From Periconia sp. R9002 (Eukaryota > Ascomycota > Dothideomycetes > Pleosporales > Periconiaceae): 64,000 bases of DNA. The translations under genes and the position numbers were made by a program. This document shows, in pieces, positions 20,886-32,307 of this stretch. Each line of letters begins with the position of its first letter. Positions within the stretch are counted from its first letter, which is position 1. Location: contig JAMAHW010000001.1 in assembly GCA_023627715.1 (NCBI GenBank), positions 186,001 to 250,000 on the forward strand. Reading direction: 5' to 3'. The notes below the pieces were generated by a model. It ran no database searches. It saw only the letters and a program-made list of their open reading frames with translations, and was not told the origin of the DNA.

Positions 20886-23800
20886 ATGGACTCCAAAGAC
20901 GATGATGATTTGAAGCTTTTGAGGGCGACAGCTTCTCTACTTGCGGATCTTGAAGAGTTACTTTCGCACTTAATCCGCAAACGAAAAAATGATGACAATC
21001 AGGAACACCGTCAAGTACGGGAGATGGACATGTACAAAATTATGGAATTGGTATTTTGATATTCATTTACATGCTATAGGGTACTAAATTCTTGGAGATA
21101 GAGCCTTTTCAAGAGGATCCGCAGCTCCTGGATACCCATTTGAAGCTTTTCATCCCGCCTTTAATTGCTGCCTATTTGGATACACTTAGCAGCACCTCGA
21201 CCGTAAAGCGAAAGAAAGGCTTTGTACCTCTTTCGCATGCGATTCTCTCAATTTTGAATCTGTTTCGTAAAGTAAGAGGGGAGAAAGTTGTTCGGGGCTT
21301 CCTTAATAATGAGCCTCGATACCTCGAGCCTATCCTTTCCGAATTTGAGGCTGGGAGAAATTATGCTCTTGGAGTCGATAAATCACTACCTGCATCAATT
21401 GTGCCTTGGAGAGAGAGATATATGTTGACTGTTTGGCTATCGCATCTGATGCTGGCGCCTTTCCCATTGGCTTCCATGTCAAGCCTTGAGTCTTCGCAGT
21501 CTATTTCTGCTACTTTCGGAATCGAGCTGCCTGGGGAATTGCCGCACATTGCTCTTCGCATCCTGAAAATATGTATCGAAGGCCTTAAATCGGCGTCAAA
21601 GGAGCGAGATGCGTCGGCCAATTTGCTTGTCAAGTTATGTATTCGACCGGATATGCAACGCCTTGGTCTTCTCAACTCCATTATCAAGTGGTCGTTGTCG
21701 TTCTTTCAAAACATTGCGGAGGACTCCTCCGATATACATCAGTGCCTGGGCATGCTCACATTCGTCTCGGGGTTAGCTACTTCCGCGAACAACGATGAGA
21801 TGGGCTCTTCCCTACCAGAGTTCTACTTTGTATGCCGCAATATCCTCCATCAGCCAGCGTTGTCGTTCATTAAATCATCTGCGGTAGCCAGGAAACTCAT
21901 CATCAAAACCATTCGCAACATCGCTGTCCACTGTCTACGAGAACAAGGAATACCCGAAGGTTTTGATGTTACTTCGGTCCTCGAAGAAACTATTGAGTAT
22001 CTTTTGGAAGCTGTAGCGGATGGAGATACCCCAGTTAGGTATGCTGCTAGCAAGGCACTCAGCATAATCACCATGAAGCTCGAAGTGGAAATGGCTGGGG
22101 AGGTTGTTGAGGCCATACTTGGCTCACTCAATGAAAATGTCTATTGGCAGGGATCGAAAAGAAACCTCGGAGGAGTAGATCCGTTGGCGTGGCATGGACT
22201 TGCTCTAACGCTCTCACACCTTCTCTACAGACGAGCACTATCTACCGCTCAGCTTCCTGAAGTGCTTAACGCATTGTTACTGGCGCTTGCATTTGAACAA
22301 CGATCAGCCACAGGTGGATCGGTTGGCACGAACGTGCGAGACGCAGCGTGTTTTGGAATTTGGGCTCTTTCGCGTCGATACACCACCACGGAACTTCTCG
22401 CTGTAGAAACATCGTCGGTGCGTGCATCTGAACATCTGAAATCTCTCTCAATTCTACAGGTTCTAGCAATCGAGTTGTTGGTTGTAGCTTGCGAAGACCC
22501 CGCAGGGAACATAAGAAGGGGATCCTCTGCCGCACTCCAGGAACTGATAGGACGCCATCCAAACACTGTAGAGGAGGGAATTCCACTCGTACAGATTGTC
22601 GATTTCCATGCAGTAGGACTTCGAGATCGAGCAATGTGCGAAGTGTCTGTCAAGGCCAGCGCGCTACAACAAATTTATTGGAGAGCAATATTTGAGAATC
22701 TTCTTGGGTGGAGAGGAACCGGCTCTCTAGATTCAAATTCACGTCTTTCTGCTGCGAAGGCGGTTGGGCTCCTTTCTCGAGGTCAGTCGAGCAGCACTGT
22801 TCGTGATATGTCTGACCAGATATGTCTCCAACTCTCGGCCCTCAAACCTAGGGAAATAGAGGAACGCCAAGGCCTTGTGTCCGCACTTGCAGCGCTTCTT
22901 GATCACACTTTCTCAAGCGATAATCAAGGCTTCTCGCTCGATTCAGAGCCCACAGGAGCAGATCTCACATATCTGTGGAACTTATTAAAGAAAGAGCTTA
23001 ACCTGGAAGATAAATCTTTTACATCCCCTACTTTGCGCCCTGAACTGACCGCTTCATCGATCTGTAACTTTATTGGGGCACTCTCATCCATGACGGAGCG
23101 ACGGAATGACCAAGTTACAATTGAAGATTTGCCTGTCCAAGAGCTTATTAGACTTCTCAACTTATGTCTCGGACGTCACGCAGACGTTGTTCTCGAAAAG
23201 ATCCCACGAACTACACGTAGTGTTCTTCAGCTTCTTTATGCAATGTCCCCAACACAAGCAGAAAAACTTGTTGAAGAGTGGCTTGACAAACTCGAAAACG
23301 AAGCCTCTTATAATGGCCTCAGATGGTCCGGCTTTGCTGTCGCTCTGGGGGCAGCATACTCTGTGGTTGCAGAGCGTGGACAAAGAGAAGGGCAGAATAT
23401 CAAAACTCGCATAGTCGAGGTTTTGGCATTTAGATGTACATCAGCTGTCGCCATTGAACCTCGCACCGTTGCTCTTCTTGCTATTAGCATCTTGCTCAAG
23501 GGTAGCAGAATAACTGCCCACGACATTTCTTTGGATGACGAAGTTAGAGACCATGTTGCAAAAGCCTTACACATTGCTGTCAATGATTATACCACCACGG
23601 AACGTGGCGATATAGGCTCTCTGGTTCGACTGGAAGCTCTAAATACCATTGGAGTGGCATGGGAAACAGGTTTGCTCAGAAATTCCGTCTACGAAGAGCA
23701 GCTATACGCTGATGTTCTTCGCCTATCACTCGAAAAACTTGATAAGATCCGAGTGAGGGCGGCGCAGACTCTACAAAAGGGGTCATATCAACATTTCTCA

Positions 23801-24715
23801 CAACTATACCGCAGCGTGACAGATGGTACATCCTCATACACATACTTTGCTAAAGCTTTGAGCATTCTGCAACTAAAGACACCCGACTCGATCAGGGAAG
23901 CGCTGTGTCTCGGTTTTATTACGTCTGCAGGTATGGGCTCCGAATCTGTAGTTCAAAATTCTCGTGCTGCTCTTCTCGATGCCATCGACCAGTGGTTCAT
24001 TGAAAGTCCGACGCATGAGGGAAGTCAAGGACAGGATTCACAATTTTCTGTGTTATGTTTGGCGAATTGCCTCCTGTCCCTACTCAAGAAGAATTTGGAA
24101 ACGGAACGAATTCTTTTGCCCTTATTAGAAGTCGTGGCATTTCTATTCGATATGCAAGTTCTGCAGCGGTTGACTTCAACCTCTTTTAAGTAAGCAGATT
24201 TCCCTTTCTCATTTATGTTTACAAGAATTCTAAAATGAATCGGACTCAGCTAACAATTTCCGACTCAATCACACAGTTTCCGCGCTTTACTTTCATACAC
24301 TCAAAAGGCACACTTCAAGTCGTCGCACATACCCAAGCTCCTTCTTGCTTTGGACATGTACCGAGGGCTGGGTAGTATTCGGTCGACGCGAACAGATACT
24401 ATCAATAAAGTGGCTAGCATGTTGCTGCATCCTTTTCCGAAGGTACGTCTTACTGTACTTCCCCGTTGAACTCCTCTCTTCCCCGGTTTATTTTTAGTTT
24501 TCAACATCAATTTAGTAGAAATTGATAAGGACTAATCAAATATTCCACAGATCCGCATGGCAGCCGCCGAAACACTCTGGATATTGACTCAGGAAGAAGG
24601 ATTAAAGAGGCAAGATTGGATTATGTCACCGAAGAGTCTTAAGTCTGCTGTTGATGGGATCAAATCAGCATTGAAATCTGCGGAGATTGGCACAACTACT
24701 ACTATTGAGTGCTAG
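20886..24715 (+). CDS. CIN1: Tubulin-folding cofactor D
   Basis: Four exons, 20886-21050, 21098-24189, 24277-24442 and 24551-24715, encode 1195 residues. The first intron is the doubtful one. I prefer 21051-21097 because it joins YKIMEL to IEPFQEDPQLLD, the conserved start of the family, and contains a TACTAAA branch point. An alternative acceptor at 21079 would leave a 29-base intron. The body is an ARM/HEAT solenoid; WRERYMLTVWLSHLMLAPFPL is characteristic. Cofactor D captures beta-tubulin and, with cofactors C and E, assembles the alpha/beta dimer. It is the Cin1/Alp1/TBCD family of the cytosol. It is transcribed away from POL32. Confidence 0.9.
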
Positions 24716-24879
24716 GCCACTCTCCCTATAGAGGGGTCAAAGCTTCATTCTACTCGACTTGGTGTTCTACCCCCAAGCTCTTTCTTGCGTTGTCTTCATC
24801 AGTCGAGTTTCAAAATAAAACAATCTAAAGTGATCCCTTGATTCTATGAAACCAGACAGGCTAATAATAAGCCTGCATT

Positions 24880-26256
24880 CTATAGTTTAGCAGTTTCTTT
24901 GCTATCTCCCCGCAAAGCCTCCTGCTCCCAGATCCAGCATTTGATCCCCTCGTCCTTCGGATCAACTTTTGGGCCATAATTCTCTTCTTCCTTCTCAAAC
25001 GCCTCCTTGATAGCACCCGGCCGCAGCTGAGCTAAACGCCACAAGTCTTGAGCGAAGCCTTCTTTTCCGTTGCCTATCTCACCATGTGCGCGCCAACTCG
25101 AGTCAAAGGGATTACGGCCATTTCCCAAATCCCGCCACGCAGAAATTTGAATCAAAGTCTCCGGTAGTCCAACAATTTGGCCATCCGCGTCTCTTTTGCG
25201 AGAAGGAGAATGAAAGACATCGACAGCAAAATCGGTCGCGCATACACAGCATAATCGTACGATGCCGAGTCTGGGAACGGGAGAAACAAGCGCCTTCTCG
25301 AGAGAGGCAAAGAGATGGGTATGCGGTTCGTGTGAGTCGCGATGGCCCACGAGAATCTGCGGAAGGATTGCCAAGAGGGATTTTGCAAGGTTGCGCGGCT
25401 GCTTTGCGCTGGAAGTTGTCGGGATCGTTATGCAGTAGGTAACATTGAGTAGAAACCGACCCTCTACCACTCTTGCGCGGGTACGTAGTACCGTGGTTAC
25501 GTCCAATCTTCTAGTCCACAATGTTCTCCGTGTCGGGCTTGAAGTATAGGCGAAGGCATCTAGACCGATACCGTACTCAGGACCCCACGATTGCCGGTTT
25601 ACCCCAAGTCGGATATGGTGGTAACAAAGCACGAACTCGTTCTTTTCGTCATGCAGATAACTGTTAAAACCTGCACATGGCCTTCTAGTTTCGTAGTTGA
25701 AGAGTTTAGGACTTGTGGTAGCTTCTTGGAGGTGGAATCTATCACACCACGCGCAGTACCAGCGACTTGGGAAAGCACGCTCCAAAATCTCTCGTCGTTC
25801 TCTCCGTTGGGTTCGGGAGAGTCTTGATTGTGTACAAGTGAGGGTGCGAACAGCGGATGGCAGTGACTCCCCATCCAGATGAGTCGAAAGAGGGAGCGTA
25901 CCTATAGCATAGTATAGGTATCTTGAGGAGAGAGAAAATGAGGCTAATGTGGATACGTCGGTGAGGTAGGAAGAGATATGTTGGATAAGTTCCACTGGAA
26001 GTTTCAATAAGGGTGCATTCTGAGGGGCCGGTGTGGAAATGGAGGTCAGCGTTCTGCGGAGTGCTTCTATATTTCTGATATGATACTCAGACCGCTGAGG
26101 TGAGCCACCATAGGAGTAAGGACCAAGTGTTTGGTTGCCCTTCGAGCGCAAGTATGGTATCTTTAATTCTAACATTCTCTCGCCGCGGGCGTATTTGAAT
26201 TTTTGGAGTAAGTATCTCAAGGCTTTCGAGATTAATCGAGCTACACGCAGGTGCAT
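24880..26256 (-). CDS. F-box domain protein
   Basis: One exon encodes 458 residues, starting at the ATG at 26256. An F-box lies near residues 64-105: LPVELIQHISSYLTDVSTLA followed by SLSSRYLYYAIG. After it comes a Cys-containing block (WYCAWCDRFH, about 170-180) and a CCVCATDF pair near 345-352, which may form a small metal site. Fungal F-box proteins of this type link substrates to Skp1-Cul1 ubiquitin ligases; the target is unknown. The 3' end converges on cofactor D, leaving only 164 bases between the stop codons. Confidence 0.75.
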   Translation of the reverse strand: MHLRVARLISKALRYLLQKFKYARGERMLELKIPYLRSKGNQTLGPYSYGGSPQRSEYHIRNIEALRRTLTSISTPAPQNAPLLKLPVELIQHISSYLTDVSTLASFSLSSRYLYYAIGTLPLSTHLDGESLPSAVRTLTCTQSRLSRTQRRERREILERAFPSRWYCAWCDRFHLQEATTSPKLFNYETRRPCAGFNSYLHDEKNEFVLCYHHIRLGVNRQSWGPEYGIGLDAFAYTSSPTRRTLWTRRLDVTTVLRTRARVVEGRFLLNVTYCITIPTTSSAKQPRNLAKSLLAILPQILVGHRDSHEPHTHLFASLEKALVSPVPRLGIVRLCCVCATDFAVDVFHSPSRKRDADGQIVGLPETLIQISAWRDLGNGRNPFDSSWRAHGEIGNGKEGFAQDLWRLAQLRPGAIKEAFEKEEENYGPKVDPKDEGIKCWIWEQEALRGDSKETAKL

Positions 26257-27486
26257 ATATAATCAGCCTGGGATAGGGAAATTATCTGTAGGCAGCACTG
26301 AAAATATGAAATCGAAATGAATCAAAAAAGTAGATCTTTTACAATCTGTGCTCACACGCGCAAACTCTTCTTTATCATTTCTAGAAAGATTGCTGACTGA
26401 ACCATCAGCTGCAAAATCCACATGTTCAGCTGTATCATCACCTACGCCTTACACGAGGTACGGCGGAGCGGCTGAGACCCACACGTGACTTCAACTGGTC
26501 ACATGGGCTTGTAGCTGACTTATTGTCTTATGTACATTTGCAGGCATGCCATGCCACAGCCTCATCACAAAACTCTTTATACGTATCTAATAGAGGTTTC
26601 TACTTGCTATAGCTATAAGCAAATCCCTGTGTGTAAGAATGCATGAACATGAGGTGAGGAGTCTTCAAATGCAGACTCAATCATTCACCATGCCATGGAA
26701 AGGCGCTAAACCAGAAACAGAAAAAAAGTAAATAGCCCACTTAGAAAGGGAAATCCCTTCGAGTCAGTGTAAAGACCCTACACTTCAACATTTGCATACG
26801 ATCCCACTTGGGACTACTCACGAACTCGGCCATCTCTATCGGATCAGACTGCAGCTCTTATACATCACGGATTGCACGCAAGTTAAAGAAGTTAACTTAG
26901 TGTACAACCTCGTCGACTAATTCATTGTCATCTTCCTTGAAGTGTATGTGCTGGCAGACGAGTTAACTCTGTTGTTCAAAGCATTTTGGCTATGTCCATG
27001 CTTAAACCAAGGGGACAGGAACAAACACGTCTTGGTTGATGTAGGCAGGAGCAACAAAAATAATATCAATCTTCCGGCGACGACAAAGCAGGACCTCATC
27101 GATATCATTGAGGTAGTTTACAGGGCTACGGGCAAGGGACTTACAGTTCCCCTTAATGAGTACTCAACGAGGTACTGAGATGTAATCATTGGGAGTCAGA
27201 AAAATCTAGTTATCGTCAAAAATCGGTTCAACAATCATGATAACGAAATTTTGGGAGACAGCTCTTAAGAATACGGAGCTCATGAATGAAATCGCTCATC
27301 GATGCGTTGTGTATGGATCTCTTATCCAAAATTCCTTTAACCTAAATCCCTTTTGGTAGTCTACTTTGTGGGCCTGTCAAGTAGAAATGCAAGAGTGTGT
27401 ATAGTGAGTGGAGATGGTGCGATACTTGAAGATCAGTGACTTGAGTATGGAAAAGCATTGGAGGTACGGCACCAAGTTCACCCCAC
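26257..27486. other. A+T-rich intergenic region, left edge of the accessory island
   Basis: This 1.2 kb has no supported gene. A plus-strand frame at 26942-27178 (78 residues) has no domain and no splice partners. Base composition shifts here towards A+T compared with the genes to the left. Confidence 0.45.
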
Positions 27487-29519
27487 TTAATGAAATAACT
27501 CTAACCAATGCCGCTGGCTCTCGACTTCCATCTTCGGCCCCGTATACGTCTTTCGTGCTCCGAGTACCCAGTTTACCATAGCCAACGCAGCAACTCCGAC
27601 AAAAACAACCACCGACCAATTAAACGTCTGGTATGTAACATGGAACACTGGAGGAAAGAAACAGAGCACAATAGCAACGATACTATAAATCAATGCTACG
27701 ATTGTAAGAGGCACTCCAGCGCGACCCAGACGAAATGGACCCCATGGCATGCTCGGGCTTACCAACCGGCGCCACAGCATTAACGAAGCCGAAATGGTGA
27801 AGCCGAGATAAAATCCTGAGACGGCTAAACCAATAAGTGCGTTGAAGGCGGTTAGAGAACCCAAGCCTATGAAAGCTAGGATGATGCTTATGGTGGCTGT
27901 GACACCAATGGAGTAGAGTGGAAGTTTGCTGCCCGGGTGAATCTACAACATTATTAGCAAAAAGAGCCTACAAACTGGAACCATGTGAGATGTATACTCA
28001 CTCTGGAAATGTATTTTGAGAACGGTACGCCATCTTCACGTGCAAAAGCCCACAGCATACGTGAAGAAGTAGCTAGGATTGCCATGTTCGAGGAAAGTGT
28101 CATAACAAGTATCATAGCGGTCTACAAGAACGTTAGCATCGACAAATTTGATTCTCTTCTCTCCTTGGCAAAAAAGCTTACGATTGCGACTGCTGCTTCT
28201 GTAGAGTGCGTGATTTTCTGGAAAGCGGTGATGAAAGGGAACAAAAGCGTCGGTGAAATGAAATCGTCAACAGGGACACAGTATAAGAACGTGATCAACA
28301 TAGTGTATCCCATGATGAAGTATACAAATATATTCACAATCATTCCTTTCGGGATTGATCTGGATGCGTCCTTGACTTCCTCGGCTAGTGTAGTAAGATG
28401 ATCAGTATAAATAGTCCTGGTTTTGGCATACGATGAGACGAGATGGCTTACCGATATGAGCTGCTGCATCGTTACCTGTTATTTGTGAGCACAAGCTGCC
28501 AGTCCGTGATAAGTATCGGCGAGCAACTTACCTGTGAAGCCAAACATGAGATTCACAGAACCGACCATAATAGAAGTAACCATATTCGGAAATTCTCCGC
28601 CATTTATGAAATTGTCGAATACAGCGTGAGTACTCTGTTTTGGTGCGAGATATACAAGAATGATAATGAGGACAAAGTATTCCAGGACATGTAGTACAAA
28701 TGACATTGTCTCTAAGACCGGAAATACGCGCCCTAAAAAGGTATTGACGGCAATATCAAGCAGTATAACGGCAAAGAAAACTAAAACAGGGTGCCACGTT
28801 TTAACTTCGAATGTTGGATGCGCGACAGATGCAATGGTGACAATGATGTTAGAAGATACCCAGGCACTAGCGGCAACGTTGGATTGCCAGGCTAGAAACA
28901 TCATCCATCCTATGAGGTAAGACATGAGGTTGGAGAAGCGCTGGGGTGCTAGAATGGCAACCCAGTTGTACTGGCCTCCTGAGATCGGCATCCTTTCAGC
29001 TACGGATTAGCGTTTCATTCTCACCCCCGTGGATAGTTGGTAGAACAATAGCCTGCAGACGTACATTGAGGCCATCTCAGCCATCACTAGAGTTTGGGTA
29101 AGTACGCCAAGAAAGACAATAGGGTATGCGATGATAGTCCCGGTTGGGCCTCCATTGAAAATGGATACCTGTACGTTACTGTTCGATTTGTTATTGGGCT
29201 TTCTCTTTTAAACTGGGCCAATGAGACTAACACAATGCTACCTTGCCAGGACATCACTGAAAGAAATTAGCCGGTTACTCTTTACTGTACACTAGATAGC
29301 CTTTTCGAGGACTTACTAATTGTAGAGCTCATCCCAACTACAGACATGATATTGAAGTTTCTCTATGTAAGTTAGCGGCATGATACATTCTTCCAATCAC
29401 CTCATGCATGCCTTGAATTGCTGTTTCTTTCCATATTGCGCGATTGTTTGCTCATCGTTACTCTTGCCCACAGTGACCTCTTCCCCAGGAATAGTCGTTA
29501 ATGCAATAGGGTCTGTCAT
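27487..29519 (-). CDS. APC-superfamily amino acid/choline/GABA-type permease
   Basis: Nine exons: 29519-29401, 29360-29317, 29256-29234, 29168-29065, 28992-28532, 28475-28452, 28384-28182, 28121-28002 and 27942-27487. All phases close, giving 517 residues. Key segments are FNIMSVVGMSST, FNGGPTGT, AEMASM joined to MPISGGQYNWVAILAP, and TGNDAAAHIAEEVKDASRSIPKGM. The last is the conserved substrate-loop region, assembled from a 24-base exon. About twelve hydrophobic helices are visible. This fungal permease family imports amino acids, GABA or choline across the plasma membrane; substrate is unknown. The frame is intact, so the gene is probably functional. Exon 1 could instead end at 29412 with a GC donor, giving four fewer residues. 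It is tandem with the UstYa gene upstream. Confidence 0.85.
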
Positions 29520-30365
29520 TATGCAGAAATTTGTGAAATCAGGAACTTGCAGAAGGCGATTTCACCAAGCCAACTTCTTCAGTAGATGTAAGGTAACGGC
29601 CTCCACGGAAGATATATGTAAGATGCGAGTTATCTGCGATGTCCGTTGCACTGCTTGACATATCTCTCGGGTTGGTTATCTATCATAGTACAAACCAAAC
29701 TTCAGAACATCCGATGAAATCGAGAGATCCTTTCATTGTCGCCGCTCGAGAACACCGGCCTGCATATACGAGAAGATTTCATTTACCTTCCTAGCAAATC
29801 TAAGATTCAGGCGACAGTTTGCCTTGCGGATAAATTGCACGTCCATAGGGAGTTAGAACGGACCCGAGCTGAACTTACCTAACTTGCTTTATCTCCCCAA
29901 AGGGATGTGTCAGCTAGACTAGCCTTATCAGACAACGGCACTGCACCACAACCGTTCGCAAATACGAAAATATGCAATTGACCCGTATAGCGTGTTCGGT
30001 ATCACATTTCATTTGCGCAGATATGCACATGGGGTATGTGCGTGCATGACACTGCAGGATCAATACACCAATAGATAAGCGCATATCGATCTTGAATAGA
30101 AACATCTTCGAACATCAAATGTCCCTCCCAGGACCGGAACTTGAAGGTACCGCATGCACAAAATTCTTTCGGTTTCCGAACTTTGTAGGGGTGGACCTTG
30201 CTACCTACTAGGGTGACGTGAAATTTGGTTCACGATGTTCGATCAACATCTGTCATACTGTGTTGAATGATAGTCTCAGACAATTTGAGCGCTTGAAGAT
30301 TTGCTTTAGCTATTATTCTACAGAAATACTACTCCCTTTTTTAAACTACCAAATCATGTACTCAG
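29520..30365. other. Intergenic region between permease and UstYa genes
   Basis: This 846-base A+T-rich gap carries the promoter of the permease and the 3' flank of the UstYa gene. No coding signal was found. Confidence 0.5.
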
Positions 30366-31306
30366 TCATTCAGGATCAAAGAACGATTGAGGGACCACCA
30401 ATCCAGCATCAAGTCCAACAGAGCGTGATTTAGCCCAGTCCTCAACCGAATTCCAATTCACGCATTGCCACGATGACTGCGATTTCAAACTAGGTAATTC
30501 TCCTGTTGATGCGTTGAAAGCAACAGTATACAAAGCAGTGTCAGGCTTGCATTTGATGTAATCAAGAAGCACTTGTATGCAGTGTCCTGCAGATTGAACG
30601 GTCAGTATATGCTTATATTTTCGGGTCTTTTACTTACTACCATGTCCGCGGCGGAGGTCTTTTTGATGCTCCGTATGATTGGACCAATACAATTCCTCAT
30701 GGGTCAGGTAATAGAGCCATCTCTAGAGGATTCGATTAGAGCAATGTTCTTTCATTCGAGTGCTGTAATCATGTCTTACCAGGCAGTGAAACTGATGATA
30801 TACCCCTAAAAGAGCAACGTATTCGCCTCCAGCTAGTCTGACAGATGTGTGTGGATCATCACCGGCACGGACGATCTCTTCTTCTGTTGCGTAGACGTAG
30901 GTTGCTCATGAGATGTTAACAACTCGCTTTGATATTGTTGTTTGGAACTCACAGGTAAGCATGTCGTTCCATGCCGAATGTAGCTCGTCTGAAGGAGTGG
31001 TTGAGAAAACAGTGTGAGCTCCTAGTTTGACAGGTTGGTGCTGAAGTTGGATTGCACTGTTTGCTGGACCTTCAATGCGTCAGTTCCCCTACTCAGTACA
31101 CTTCTTTCTCAGAACTGACTATAAGGAAGCGATTCGTGATGTGCCTGCAAGACCAGATACAATATGGCACATGTCGTCATCAAAGAATAGCACGACAACA
31201 CAATTTGCAAAACTCGCCACCGTTGTCTGATATCACGCTTGAGCATTTCTGGAGCATCTTCTTCCTCGGAAAGAAGAGGAACGCTCTGTTCGCGCTTTTG
31301 TGACAT
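30366..31306 (-). CDS. UstYa-family (DUF3328) oxidative modifying protein
   Basis: Five exons: 31306-31120, 31069-30953, 30904-30780, 30722-30638 and 30586-30366. The total is 735 bases and 244 residues. The layout is that of UstYa proteins: a short cytosolic N-terminus (PLLSEEEDAP), one membrane helix near residues 30-54, then a lumenal domain with PSDELHSAWNDML. Both hallmark HXXHC motifs are present: HQFHC at 138-142 and HGRHC at 170-174. The second depends on the GTAAGT donor at 30637; a GTAGTA donor three bases earlier in the transcript would give HGHC and break it. A possible N-glycosylation site (NHT) lies between them. UstYa-family proteins catalyse oxidative cyclisation or other modifications in fungal peptide and metabolite pathways (ustiloxin, phomopsin, victorin, cyclochlorotine). 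The gene is intact and divergent from a small secreted-peptide gene. Confidence 0.85.
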
Positions 31307-31401
31307 GACGGCAAACTTTCCAAGTGGTTGCGAAAGAAAGAGAGTGAAATTTCGGTGAAGCAATTTTTTGTTATCAGTGGGTACGCACCTCCATTCTTGA
31401 C

Positions 31402-31409
31402 TATATAAA
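31402..31409 (-). promoter_or_regulatory. TATA box of the UstYa gene
   Basis: Read on the minus strand this is TTTATATA, about 95 bases upstream of the UstYa ATG, followed by a C/T-rich tract (about 31325-31350) where transcription probably starts. Position and leader fit a strong TATA promoter. Confidence 0.5.
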
Positions 31410-31448
31410 CTTCAGCGCTTTCTTGCAGGAGAGCAGTCTCGAACTTAC

Positions 31449-31809
31449 CCCTCACCCCCAAGGGCAGGCCTGCTGTCAAGGATTTTTGCATAGATTGCAA
31501 CGTAATCCTTGAAAAAAGTGCATGTGTGGAGTGCATTGCAGGATGCAGATACTGTCGATTGATGCCCGCTGCATCGTCAGTTCTCATGATCATCGTTTGC
31601 ATTCAATTTACCATTTCCAGGTCTTGATCCGGTACTGACGTAGGAATCAACGGCGCTTTCAAGGGTTTGGCCAGCCAGGCAACAGAGAGTTGTGGTTAAT
31701 AGATTGTTCAACCCTTGAACAGGAAACTATTGATCCTACATAAATTCAACGGATGTCTCTCACCAGTTCCCCACACGAAATCGACGAAACTCAACTCACT
31801 ATCATTCCA
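31449..31809 (-). other. Possible spliced coding fragment of unknown nature
   Basis: On the minus strand three open segments, 31809-31764, 31713-31612 and 31568-31449, join in phase through two GT-AG introns of 50 and 43 bases (the second with an ACTGAC branch point). They read through VDFVWGTG, AGQTLESAVDSYVSTG and YLHPAMHSTHALFSRITLQ. A perfect GTAAGT donor follows at 31448. No start or stop could be placed and I recognise no family. The segment lies in the promoter region of the UstYa gene and just before the secreted-peptide gene, so it may be a relic of an extra gene or chance. Confidence 0.25.
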
Positions 31810-31835
31810 CTGTGCCAATTTCAAAAACCATCACG

Positions 31836-32053
31836 ATGCGTTACCTTCCAGCTTTCGCTATCTTCTCGATCATATCCGTTGTCGTCGCCCTTCCTTTGTC
31901 TACGAGTAAGTTGTGTGATACCGTACAACAACGAAGCTAATTGAAGAAGCCGTCGAAGTGGATGAGAACGGCGCCATGACAGTTCCCGAGCCGTGCAAGA
32001 AAGATGCAAGCGTTTTTATAGCAGATGCTACAATGGAATGTCCTTCCTTCTGA
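31836..32053 (+). CDS. Small secreted peptide, 58 residues
   Basis: Exon 1 is 31836-31905 and exon 2 is 31947-32053, joined by a 41-base intron (GTAAGT donor, GCTAAT branch, GAAG acceptor). The N-terminus is a textbook signal peptide: MRYLPA, then a hydrophobic core, then VVVALP with cleavage likely after VVA. The mature part is only about 39 residues, acidic at first (VEVDENG) and ending with two Cys in PCKKD and MECPSF. A TATA-like CATAAAT lies about 100 bases upstream. It is divergent from the UstYa gene, the arrangement expected for a peptide substrate, but there are no repeated cores and no Lys-Arg Kex2 sites, only one Lys-Lys. It could equally be a small secreted effector-like protein or a misprediction. 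Confidence 0.5.
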
Positions 32054-32307
32054 GGGAATGGGATGAGGCAAAGTCGTGCGGGTTGACAAGGAATTAGGAA
32101 TGGATCTGCAGGCAGTAGTACGGGTAGCTATGTTCACAGAGATATGATAATCGAATTATTTTGAAAAACTTTCTTCCTTTTCGATTTCAAAATCCATACA
32201 CTCTGCAGGAAACCTAAGCTGGCCACGAATATCTGCGTGTAAATAAATTCTCAATGTATATCTCCTTACATTAACTAACCACTACACAAAGTGTAACCCC
32301 CTAAAGA

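Noticed and set aside
26942..27178. 78-codon plus-strand frame left of the permease
   Set aside because: No homology recognised; could be a relic, but nothing supports a gene.
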